Source: Uranotaenia lowii (Eukaryota; Arthropoda; Insecta; Diptera; Culicidae). From it: DNA of 64,000 nucleotides. The stretch's first letter is position 1. The number at the start of each line of letters is the position of its first letter. Made by a program: the position numbers and the translations under genes. The stretch spans positions 423,212,305-423,276,304 of the forward strand of contig NC_073692.1 of NCBI RefSeq assembly GCF_029784155.1. The letters run 5' to 3'. Below, piece by piece: positions 1-10,373 of this stretch. The notes under the pieces were generated by a model that was not told the origin of the DNA, made no database searches, and was given only the letters and a program-made list of their open reading frames with translations.

Positions 1-102
1 TTAGACAAAAAAGTTAAAAGCAGATTAACAGGGGCATGTCTTTTGGCATTGATAAACAATAAAACCAATTGACACCTCTGCTGGGTGCCTAGCTTTACTT
101 TA

Positions 103-860
103 CACGCAAAATAATTTTCACTAAAAAAGTAAGTGACCTCTGTAGTAAATTTTCGCCATACGTAATTTCATTTGAATTTCAAGTGATGGGTCAAGTGAAT
201 TCACTTAAGTGACCGGTCAAGTGAATTACACTATGACGTTCGAGTGAAATTTATCTGAGTTTCTAAGTAAGTCTCAAGTTAATTATCTCTCGCGTTTTTT
301 AAAAAAAGAACATTAATTGAACACCACTTCGATTTCAAATACTTACATTACGTTTTCGCCATAAATTTATTGATTGAAAAATTCCATCGTAATCCCAAGG
401 CAGATCGATTACTGCGGATAGTGCGACTTCTAAATCTTCCCTGCTGCAAACCAGAAAATCTGTCCAGTTCAACCCACAAGCTAAAACATGATAACACAAA
501 TAGCTTTTTCTTACATCACGTTTAACACAACCTACCGCCAAAATCGCCTAGTAAAGAATTGGGAAAATCCAAATCCAGCATAAGCTTTAAACGCTGCTCT
601 TTAGAATTTGCCATTTTGAACTCTGAAAATAAACACAATTACAACCCGACATTCACTTGAAATTCAAGTGATGGGGAAGTGAATATTTTTTCTCACTTCA
701 AATTCAAGTGACGATTGAAGTGAATGTGGATGAATTCACTTGAAATTTAAGTGACTGCCAAGTAAAATGTATATGTCGCACTTGAATGGAAGAAAATCAC
801 TGGATCCTTGATTTTAAGTGAAAAATCATGTGTATTTTAAGAGTGGATTTGGGTTCAGTG
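103..860. mobile_element. TA-flanked non-autonomous DNA transposon, copy A
   Basis: This 758-bp element is flanked by TA dinucleotides at 101-102 and 861-862. It begins CACGCAAAATAATTTTCAC and ends with the imperfect inverted counterpart (reverse complement CACTGAACCCAAATCCAC). A second copy with the same ends lies at 21914-22650, which fixes the boundaries. Both subterminal regions are packed with TTCACTTGAA / TTCAAGTGAA palindromes, the sort of repeated motif that often serves as transposase binding site (inference). TA target use fits the IS630/Tc1/mariner group or a MITE derived from it. It carries a minus-strand coding remnant at 335-615. Confidence 0.85.
335..615 (-). pseudogene. Unidentified coding remnant inside element A, shared with copy B
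   Basis: On the minus strand an ATG at 613-615 opens a 30-codon frame (MANSKEQRLKLMLDLDFPN...) that stops at TAA. An overlapping frame then runs 68 codons from about 541 to 335 and contains WTDFLVC, REDLEVALSAV and LPWDYDGIFQSINLW. The same two segments, in the same order, occur in copy B at 22121-22400, where the second one is further frameshifted. I do not recognise a protein family. It may be the residue of a transposase or of a captured host exon; a GTAAGT just past the end of the long frame in copy A would suit a splice donor, but copy B has GTTAGT. Function unknown, and probably not expressed. Confidence 0.4.
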
Positions 861-953
861 TACAGATCAAAAGCTGTGGTATCAATTGAATTTATTGTTT
901 ATCAATGCCAAAAGACATACCCCTGTTAAATAGCTAATAACTTTTTTGCCTAA

Positions 954-3600
954 TAAGATACGAAATTACAGTCTTCGACAAAGATGTTCAGCGGAAAATT
1001 TGCTTTAGAGAATTTAAAAATTGACACAAAAACCATAAGCAGGCTCGGTTGCACAGAAGAAAAAAAATGGTGATGATTTTACAGTACAATATTTTGTATT
1101 TCCCCATACAAATCTGCAAAAAAATCGAAATTTAGTTTTAAACCAAAACGAAACTTTTGTGTCGACTGTCGACGAAATCATCAACTATTTAGGAAAAATT
1201 AATGGGATCTTATTAGTTGCACCGTATAAATTACTAGCGAGTTTAAACTCTTGACAAGAATTTTGATAAGGGTATGCAGCGTTGCCAATTTTATTTGATC
1301 CGAACAAACCACCACTAAACGTTTAATGCTAATAAATTCTCAAAAATAATCAAAGACGCTCGGCATCCCAACCATAACCTATCGCAAAGGCTGCAAATCA
1401 CGGGCGAAACTTCATTTTCCAACCAACCACAAGGCCCTGGATGGAATCGTGTGTACCAGCTGTGAATTTAAATCGGTCTCTAATCAGCAGTAAGCAACCG
1501 ATCCCCTGGTAAACATTGTAGAAGAATTCGGTCCTGACATGTGTGCTGGAAGATGAAGCGCCCTTTGGGAGCTACACGGTAGCTATGTGTGAAAGCTGGA
1601 ATCGAATTTAGAGTCTTGGTTTGGTGTGACGCTGCTGAGACACCAAACGAATTTGAATTCGAAATCCGATAAGCTAATTTACGATGAACCGGGTGGTGGG
1701 GTTGAAAACAACCTTCTATTGGCCACAGCCTTACGATTTCCAGCCTGGTTGTTCTTCTATGGCGCGGCGTCTAGAAAGACTCGGCGCTTTCGAAGATATG
1801 GCTTTTGGGAGATTCCGGCTCCATGTGTCACACAATTGAGTGGAGCAAATCAACCAGAAAGAGTGGTCCGCGACCAATATCATGGCTGGTGGCTGGGGTG
1901 GTCCTTTTGCTGAAAAAATTTGTTTGGCCGATGAGCCATATCCTGATATCCAACGGAAAAAAATCGACAAGTTATTTGAATGATTTTTCACGGTATTCGA
2001 AATATTTATTGTAGCCACTCTATAAACCGGCATGCGGCTGCTTCCAGTTCCAACTAACTGATACCGGAGAATTAAGTTCCGGATTGGCGCCAACTGCAAA
2101 GAGTCTAGATCTCTGGTAGCAGCAGCAGCATCTCGTGGCTGTGTCGTGAGGAAGGCAGTTTTATGGAGCATTGGAATTTTCCCGGGGATGATAGATGAGA
2201 TGAAGTCAAAGTGTACTTCCGCCGAGGCTTCTATAATTGAATCAACATTTCCCAAGATGACGATGACGGTTCATTGAATAGTTGAGCTGAGTGGAGGCGT
2301 CGCTGTTTGCCATAGTTTCGGTGCCAGGATATCGCTTTCCTTTCAACTCTCGTGTAGTGATGTGTGATGATTTTCTGGAGCGTGTCATCATTTTACATCA
2401 GTTAGTGGTAACTTTCAATCTGATTTTGTTTGTGTTTGTCGATTTGCAAATTAGTTAAACATTAAATTAGATTAGTTAAGCTTTAGATGATTATTTTGAT
2501 ACACTGAAGTTGTCAACACTTTTAAAAATAGAAGGAAAACTACTTATTTGCTTTTCCCTCAATGTTAGCAGCTCACCTGAAAACTTCATTGATAGTTTTC
2601 CCTGGAAGAAAATATTTGTTCTTGTTTCCTCATAATAATCCGCTACAACATTCCGAAAACTTTGCATCATAAAATCAACTCAGTTTTCTTGCTTTGATCG
2701 TCGCCAGCAGTTCATAAACTCTCTTACTTCTATCAGCGAAACATTTCATGTACGCAAAATATTCCAATTTTCCGAGTCGGAGAGAGAAACAGAAAAAAAA
2801 CCTTCGCCCATTCTATGAACCCAGCATTTGCTTTGCAACGAGTAAACTTTTTTAATCTAAAATCCATCGTCTGATAGCAGGGAAAAAACATCAACCAAAT
2901 ATCTAGTCCCACCAGCTTACAATTATTTCCGGATTTTCGAGGTATGCGATAAATGGTATTCCTCAAATTGGTACCGGAAAACTTTTTAACCCTCTGCTGA
3001 TCCAGCTGAGTGCCCTTTGTTCGATTCTTCGAGCCATAGCCATTTTTGCGCATTGAACGGAAAAACCAATTCGAACACCTGGTGGAAGTGAAATCAGTTC
3101 TGAAAAAAAAACATTCGAAGTATTCCGGATGCGCACAGTTGATCAATTTCAATGCTAAAAAATGTTAAATTTTCATGAGCTAGAATAGGAATCAATCATT
3201 AGATTCTGGCATAGGACAGTGAAAAAACAATGTTTGCAAATCTCAAATTTTTCAAAAGATTTTTAAATCTTCGAACAACTGTTCGGTGCTATTGGAAATT
3301 AGAATTCTATAATCATACGAGTCCTGATAGAACTGCGTGTCATTTGTGCTTTGGATTACCACGAGTTTTCGATTATCCTGGTGTAGGGTTACCGGTCCTG
3401 CGTTTAAAATCCAATTGAACTACACCCATACAGATTTGCATCTTTATCGTAGAGAACATTCAAACAAACCTAGCCTAAACCGTTTTAAATTTATCAGTTT
3501 TCGTAAGATTTATAATGCAGTTTGAGCAAAGGATCTAAAAAAAAATAGAGTTATAAAATGTCATCCTTCGCACCTATTTGACCATATAGTAGACTTGAAA
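954..3600. other. Non-coding region, no recognised feature
   Basis: About 2.6 kb of moderately AT-rich sequence. Several short open frames exist on both strands (for example about 1626-1913 plus and 1731-2255 minus), but they overlap each other, resemble nothing I know, and have no supporting structure. I see no repeat copied elsewhere in the window and no tRNA-like boxes. Confidence 0.5.
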
Positions 3601-3639
3601 TATTCCTCGTGAATATTAATTTGTTTGCAATATTTTCAA

Positions 3640-4880
3640 AAGCCTTTTTCTCGAAACGTTATAAATGAACATAGACCCTTTTCACGTGTTGGTGCTGATA
3701 TCAACAATTTATTATGTTCAAAAGGGTCCGACATGAAATTGCATCACTCATCAACTCATGATACTAAGTACCCCTACGCCATAAAGTCCACGTGGGGAAT
3801 TTTGACCTCTGGTCATAATTCCCATCCCGACCTGCATCGAAGGCTGTACCCAAGATGGGAGACCAAGTCCGCGCTCATCGGCTAACTCAATTTCAAGTCA
3901 AAACTCCTGCATATATACCCTGTCTCTTGTTACGATTCAAGACTAAGGACCTCTCCTCTGACGACTCGAGGTCCGACCTTTACTCGTAACTCGAGGCTCG
4001 CTTGGTTTCCACGACTATCGTGTGCTCCGACTCTGTCCGAGACCACTGCAAGAGACCAATGACCTTTCCTCTAACGACTCGAGATCTTGGCTCCGCTTGT
4101 CACAGTGGTCCGAAAGGGCTAAAAGTGGAACTCGTTTCGTAGCGCCTCTGTATTTCATCTTATCTCTTAAGTGTCTTCAGAACATTTGCTTCTTCAAACA
4201 TGCTTCATAATTTGAAAGCTTCAAAAGTTAGTCACGAGCACGTTCTACTCAGATACTCCACGGCTGTGGAGGCATCCTCACAACGTTCGCGACGTACCTT
4301 ACAGCTCGGCATACGCAGATGGTAGAGTCTTATCTTTGTATGCTTTACTGCTAGGATCGGAGGCATATACTCGAATGCCCCCTGCCGAAAGGACATTCTA
4401 CTCCGACCGTGGTCCGGTTTTCCTTCTTCCTTTAGCTTGCAACTTTAGGGCTGGCAATCCTAAGCTTTCTGCCCGCCGTGTGCCGAATCGAGAGCAGCTT
4501 ATCCCAGACTCGCGCCTGTTACAGCACACGTACGGGTCTTTAACGCTTTCGACTCAGATGAATCCCGACGGTGATGTCATCCTACCCGACTCGAGTGGCT
4601 CATTCGACGGCGACGTGAGACCACTCTACCCGAGAGTACTACGCGACGTGAATACTCTTCTCCCTACGAGTTCGACTGCGGAGAAGGTCATGTCTTATCC
4701 CCACAGCCTCCGTCGCAGAGGGCGCGTTTGACTTGGATACTCCGCGACGGTAACGTTGGAGGTATCCTACACACAGACGCGCGACGTACCTAGCAGCTCG
4801 GCATACGCAGAAGGTAGAGTATTATCTTTGTATGCTTTACTGCCAGGGTTGGACGCACACTACTCAGATGCTCCCCGACG
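3640..4880 (-). repeat. GC-richer 3' region of the R1-like LINE with internal direct duplications
   Basis: This block lies just downstream (minus sense) of the LINE coding remnant and is clearly richer in GC than its surroundings. A segment of about 170 bp at 4250-4420 is repeated at 4736-4910; both contain AGCTCGGCATACGCAGA and TATCTTTGTATGCTTTACTG. A shorter pair is visible near 3941 and 4051 around CTCTGACGACTCGAG / CTCTAACGACTCGAG. The arrangement suggests the LINE 3' end was tandemly duplicated or that two truncated copies sit side by side. Open frames here on the plus strand are antisense artefacts. Confidence 0.6.
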
Positions 4881-4886
4881 AAGGAG

Positions 4887-5970
4887 TCACCCAACACCGG
4901 TCGTGGACTGGTGCTGGTTCCAACTCCTCTGCAGGGCAGTCATGATCCGGGTAAACCCATCGCTGATCACGCGCCAAGTATTGGCATTCTCACACATCCT
5001 CCGCACGATGTTGTCGGCTGCCGTGTCTGGTCCGCAGGCAGCAAGTATGTTAGCACGTACCCCTTTGAACCTCGGACAGTTGAACACTACGTGGTCTGGT
5101 GTCTCGATTGTGTCACCGCTGGTTGGGTAGAATGACAAGACCACGTGTCCAAACCGATGGTGGTACTGTATGAACCATCCGTGACCAGTCAAGAACTGTG
5201 TCATGCAGAAATCCACCTCACCATGTTTCCGGTCCATCCAGGATCCGACGTAAGGGATCAAGCGATGGGTCCACCTGTCGCGTTCCGAGCTGTCCCACTG
5301 GTGCTACCAATTGGACATCGAGGCCTCTCTGGCATGTTTCCGCACATCGGGCATGTGCATGTGCTCGTAGCAGAAGATATCTTCCTCTAGCAAGACCGAG
5401 ATGGGCATGACATCAGCAGCTACCGAGGACACCGTTCGGTATGCGCTGATTACTCGCAGGTTCATCCGCCGCTGCACAGTGCGGAGCTTTTGCAGGTTAC
5501 ATTGCCTGCTCAAGGCTGCCATCCAGGCTGCCGCTTCGAACCGCAGAATGGACGAGGTCACACTCGTCAGAACCCTCCTGCTGCAGCGGATCGCCGAGTT
5601 ATTCGACATGGCCCGTGAGAGGGCTGCTGTCGCCATTGCTGCTCTTTTACAGGTGTAGTCGATTGCGCACGGTCCAGCTGCAATCGTCCCTGATTGCTCG
5701 TAAATCAGGTTGGTGATCAGCACCATCTCGGTTTTGTGGTGAGTCAGATGCAAGCTCTTGGAGCGCATCCAACTTTTCACCTTCTCAATAGCTACTGTGG
5801 CTAATAGCTGGACCGGTTGATGGGCCCGATGCAAGGAGAACCACGTCGTCAGCGAATCCCACAACTCTCACTCCCCTGTGGGGAGACACAGTCTCAGCAG
5901 TTCGTCGTAACTCATCAACAATAATTGCAGAACTAACAAGAAGTCCGTTACCACTGACTTGGGACAGTTT
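4887..5970 (-). pseudogene. R1-clade-like non-LTR retrotransposon, ORF2 reverse transcriptase C-terminal half (decayed)
   Basis: Read on the minus strand, 5845-5856 encodes the reverse-transcriptase catalytic motif FADD inside VGFADDVVLLASGPST. It is preceded by a degraded segment resembling the GxPQGS motif region and by ETVSPHRGVRVV. After a frameshift the protein continues as IEKVKSWMRSKSLHLTHHKT, then the thumb-like segment ending SAYRTVSSVAADV and LLEEDIFCYE (to about 5304). A second open piece (5261-4887) has TPDHVVFNCPRFKGVR, matching the Cys-His cluster at the C terminus of R1-type ORF2. These features are typical of the R1 clade, which encodes an endonuclease and reverse transcriptase for target-primed integration. 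The 5' two thirds are missing, and frameshifts separate every block, so the copy is dead. Confidence 0.85.
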
Positions 5971-5975
5971 TGGCT

Positions 5976-7690
5976 CATCTCACTCCCTTCCAAGTGTTCG
6001 TAACAAATAAAAAATTCCGAAAAGGTACCCAAGTATTTTCCTGGATATTAAAAATTTGCCGAAATACTCCGCCTGGCTTGATTCCACAATCCATTGTAAG
6101 TCAGTTTTGTGATCATTCGATGCCATATCCGACCCCCCCTACCAATTCCCTTTAACACGTTCGTCGCCATGGGACCCATGTTCGTGCGATGGGTGAATTT
6201 CCCTGGGAGGCCCCGTCACATCAAAAAGCGGGTGACGCTCTCTTACTTGAGTTAACCGCTCAGTTTCGCCACACGTTTCAAATATTTGAGTTCTCCCTCT
6301 TTGCTTTCTCTCTCCGAAAATTTCTTGGGGGCCCGTCTAGTAAAACTACTAAAATGAGCGTGGCGGCAAAGGTGTTAATAGAGTTGAGTTATTTTTTATT
6401 TATGAGTATTATAAAAAAAAATAGCAACACATTTTTAAATCTTACCACGTACCATTTCAAAAGGATACTAGAATTTCTAAAATAAAAGGATACTTAGAGC
6501 ATCTTCACTGGTGTTGGGAAAAAATCGTAGAATTTTTGACACTTGTAGCAGATATTGAAAACTCTACCATGCAAAAACATATTCAAGATCTTAAATTCAA
6601 TTCGGAGCTGGCACAGAGCATTTTCGGCACAGAGATTTGCTCAATAGGCATTGGATTTTTGCAACCTCTTCTATGGGTGTAGAACCATGAACTAAAATTA
6701 AGATCTTGGTTTCTTAGAAACTCGATCACTGATTTCATTTTTCACAAACTGTTTCACATTATCTGGCAACCTCATCAGCGGTCAGCTACTTACCAATGTG
6801 GCGTGGCGACCAGAAGTTGAAATTAGAAAGTTGAAGCACGTACCCGACTCCACCCGGCCGCATATATCAACTTGTGTGGGTACCTTACCTACTAGACCAC
6901 ACCGCGCCACCTCAACGTTAATGCAATGTGTAGAAATCGACTGCCACAAAGAACTAATGAAGTAATCCTTTTAGCATGTAACTGCTGCCGCTCCAAGGCT
7001 CTCTTCTTCCTCCACCCACGCCCTTCCTCGACCGTGCACTTGGACAAACTAACCTAACAGGTGGGAGGCTTACACGTTCCTGTTTCCCTTCGGTTTGGCA
7101 TTGGTCGGGTCCTAACTACTTGGCAACTTATTCCACGCATGGTTACAGATTTAACCAGACGAGCAGCAAACAATGATGGCGTGGGAGGGCAAACGAGAAT
7201 TGTTATCTTGTTCTGCTTTTTTTCGTTCTGTTATTCTTCTGGTATCACCACCGAACGACCGACAGCCACTAACTAACAGGATCTTTGTTCTCTCCCTCGC
7301 TGTTGCTTAGTTATACGATTTGATAGTGCTTCTAATTAATATGAATCCGAGAGGCATTAAATTTATCACTTGACTGCTTTCTTTGCTGCTACTGGTGCTG
7401 TAACAAGTGTGTTAGAAGTTGCCTCGAAGCCACCGGAAAAGATGGGGAAGACCACATTTTCCGCTCGAGGGTGAACCTAAGAGTGAACTAGAACAGCACT
7501 AAAGTAGGAAAAATTATGACTTGTGAAGTACACGACCTGAATGAGTTCCGAATGGAAAAATCTGGATGTCAAAGTTCTCTTGTCAACTACCAAAAATGTT
7601 GTCATCTAATCAGAGAACAAAAATTTCTTATGGTTATAATTTCTTATGATATTTCGAAGAATGACAGTTGTGTACAGTATTCGGAAGTTA
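5976..7690. other. Non-coding region, no recognised feature
   Basis: About 1.7 kb between the LINE remnant and an AT microsatellite. A GC-richer stretch near 6160-6340 is not repeated elsewhere in the window. Small open frames are present but none has recognisable motifs. Confidence 0.5.
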
Positions 7691-7746
7691 TCAAAAAAAA
7701 ATAAATAAATAAATAAATAAATAAAAAATAATAACTAAATAAATAA
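7690..7746. repeat. AAAT microsatellite
   Basis: A run of AAAT-type units (AAATAAATAAATAAAT) with small interruptions. Simple sequence only. Confidence 0.85.
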
Positions 7747-8139
7747 ATTCGATCATACAAATTTGTTCAATCTAAACTCGTACCTATTTAAAGATTTTTC
7801 AATATGAAGAAATTCTGAATTTATTAAAATTGACTACAACCAGCTTTTTCACACCGGGTTATGTATCGCGTTGATTCTCAGAAACTGCGTATAAAAACCT
7901 GTTTATTGCATGTCCGTGGAAACAAGGGCACAGTTAATTGAACGTGAAATCTCTGGAAAATGAATCAAAATTTGTGCAAAAATCCGAAAACAGCTTTTCG
8001 ACGCCATCTTGAAATCTAGAATGCCGGCTTTCACTTAACTCGAAAACCCTGCAGAAACTATAAGCACACTATATGTTAACGGTCATTTTGAATCGATTTT
8101 GTTTTGAAATCTACTGGCTGCGTTCTTAGTTTACACATT

Positions 8140-8660
8140 TCTGTACGTGATAACATAAAAATCAAACATTTAGTTTGTGATTACATTTCAAAATCGCTTA
8201 CTCAGGAGAAGAGAAAATGTATCGTGCACAAGTGGTGTATTGTGAGTGGAATCTCTTTGAGAAAATTGGCCAAAGAAGAGGATGTGAGCGTTGGAGCGGC
8301 ACGGACAGCTTTTAAAAAATATGATGAACATTGCACATTTGAAGATTAACCGAGGAGTGGTCGAAATTCTGGTCCTATTAGTTCTGCTATCGGCAAAAAG
8401 GTCAGAGATGCCTACAAACAAAACCTCAACGCCTAACGTGATGCGTGCTGAAGAGCTATTTGGACTCAAGACGTACCGGAAGCAGAAAAAAAACCTAAAA
8501 GGAACCCAAATCAAGCTGCTTCCGTCTAACCAAAAGCCCGTAAACTGTATAATTCAATATTTTGCAAAAGTTCTGGGTGCATTATCATCGACGATGAAAT
8601 GTAAAACCCTTCCTGGGCCACAATTCAATCGCAAGGACAAGGATATCCCCAAAATTTAGT
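8140..8660 (+). pseudogene. Tc1/mariner-type transposase, N-terminal remnant
   Basis: The plus strand encodes a helix-turn-helix start of a transposase: EKRKCIVHKWCIVSG, then LRKLAKEEDVSVGAARTAF and KKYDEHCTFED. A stop at about 8347 interrupts it, and the same frame continues as PRSGRNSGPISSAIGKKVRD. Later pieces in shifted frames read GLKTYRKQKK and, after another stop, PKARKL. A short block near 8570-8620 reads CIIIDDEM and LPGPQF, corresponding to the first catalytic aspartate region. The relative at 44738-45517 shows the same order (GLHT, RARKLYEKML, GCCVRDDETY, IPGLEFF). Everything after the first catalytic block is missing, so this is a multiply broken fragment. Confidence 0.8.
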
Positions 8661-8689
8661 TTTATACTTTTTTCCTGTTCAAACATGCT

Positions 8690-9017
8690 CCATTTTGTTA
8701 TATTTAGTGTAATTTGGCTGTGACTTGTTTTATCTTTAACAAATTCAATTTTCCTTTTTTTCTTTTATCTCGTTCCATCCTGTTTATATATAGTGTATCT
8801 TTTTTTGTCATGTTTCAACTTGTTTAATATTGATTTATCTTTCATATTGATTTATTTTTGAATTTATTTTTTTTCTTCTTGTTTTATCTTTTCTCATATT
8901 TGTTTATTATGTTTTATCATTTTTTGTATTTTCTTTTGTTTTATCTTGTTTAGTCTTTTTTATGTTGTTTCATCTCTTTTTATCTTGATTTACCTTGTTT
9001 TATCTTGTTTCATCTTG
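8690..9017. repeat. Degenerate TTTTATCTTG-type short tandem repeat
   Basis: A T-rich stretch in which variants of TTGTTTTATCTT recur every 10-15 bases without strict periodicity. It looks like an old, decayed simple repeat. Confidence 0.55.
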
Positions 9018-10370
9018 TGATGGATAGAAATCACGCTTAATTTAACACCAACATATCTGCGTTCGTGATCACCTGCTTCCAGTTAATTAATAGAATAATT
9101 GCGTCAGGCTGAGAGTAGTTTTAAATGATTATAAATTGTGCGTGCTGTGAGCCTTGGGGATCGGTTTTGATTAGGTTGATGAGGGACCGAGGGAATCACT
9201 GCATTGGGACGCTTCTCCTCCTGCTACATACAGACTACAGTCACCACGGCGTCAATAATCACATCTACACAATCTGCTGAACACCGATTGTGCCACCAGG
9301 TTTCGACGAGGTAATAGGGAGCCAAAATTCATAACAACAATCATCGACAGCTACCATTTTCAGAGAAGGTTGGTTCATTTAACTGAAATTAATTGTTTGG
9401 ATACACTTTCTAAGCTGAAATTTCAGAATATATTTATTGGAAATGAAATTGTAAATTTTATCTAATTCAAAAGATCGAGGGTAATTTTAAATATGGGGCT
9501 GAGAGAAAATAACATGTTTCAATAGTCACCATTGATTTTATTTGATGATTGATTGTCGTTTTTCTATACGCCTTTCGAATTTCCCTAAACTGCAATGCGT
9601 AATGCTTCCCCAGTGGAAAAGACATGCTGGGTGCACTGTAATTACCGTTTTAGAACTCCCCCCGCTCCATTTCCCAAGCCGTTTTCATTTCGATTTTTGG
9701 TGAAATCGTCTGTTTTGTGTTTAGCAACGCTTGGCCTGAAGCTAATTTACAATTAAATCCAGATTAAACGGCCGGTTTTGAATTTACTATACCGTCACAC
9801 TCGATCAAACCTATTTCTAGTGATACACAGTTGAAAAATCCTAGAAATACGTTGTGATTTAAAAAAACTAAACTTGTACAACGATGCTTGTAAATATTGT
9901 ATCTAAATTAGCTACTACTCTTAAATTGACAGAAGTCTAATAATATCAATTGTACACTAAGTTTTTTATGTTCTCATTTGTGTATGAATTTGGTTAATTG
10001 CAAAACAAATCTCTGGAGCCCCAACACGCAGTCAAGGGCAGGGATTTGAAACTCTCAGCGTTACTAGATAATTCATTTTATTTATAGCGAATTTAAATAA
10101 GTTTCATTAGGTTTCCGAAAAGCCAGCGAAAGCAAGTTCAGAAAGCACAGGAGACCATATTCTAAACATCCAATTCAGTTTTGCCAATGAATATAGGAAT
10201 GGAAAATCCAGCATCATTTGCTATGAGTCGCTGAGCGTAATGATTTATTAATTGAGGTCTTGCTGAATTGCTGAGGTAGGAGAATACTCAATATCTCAAA
10301 AGAAATAAAATTATTTGGAACGAATTCGAATTCGACAAAATCATTATTTGCAAACAAATATGATTTAGTT
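9018..10370. other. Non-coding region left of satellite array 1
   Basis: About 1.35 kb with no convincing reading frame and no match to other repeats in the window. It ends with AATTCGAATTCG and then the unique junction into the 9-bp array. Confidence 0.5.
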
Positions 10371-10373
10371 GAC

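Larger units (their letters stand above)
1..953. repeat. Fold-back (inverted) repeat, arms about 1-79 and 876-953, split by a nested element
   Basis: The first ~79 bases reappear as their reverse complement at about 876-953; for example GGCATTGATAAACAATAAA on the left pairs with TTTATTGTTTATCAATGCC on the right, and the match runs on through the CAATTGA segment. Removing the element at 103-860 would leave a short palindromic repeat of about 190 bp, the size of a fold-back MITE. The left arm may continue before base 1, so the true outer boundary is unknown. No coding potential belongs to the arms. Confidence 0.8.

Noticed and set aside
1626..2255. Overlapping plus and minus open frames as a host gene
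   Set aside because: No recognised domain, frames conflict, no convincing splice structure, and no second copy for support.
4336..5135. Plus-strand open frames of 120-130 codons
   Set aside because: They lie antisense to the R1-like LINE and its 3' region and have no motifs of their own.
7700..7745. AT-rich origin of replication or promoter
   Set aside because: It is a plain AAAT microsatellite with no further signal.
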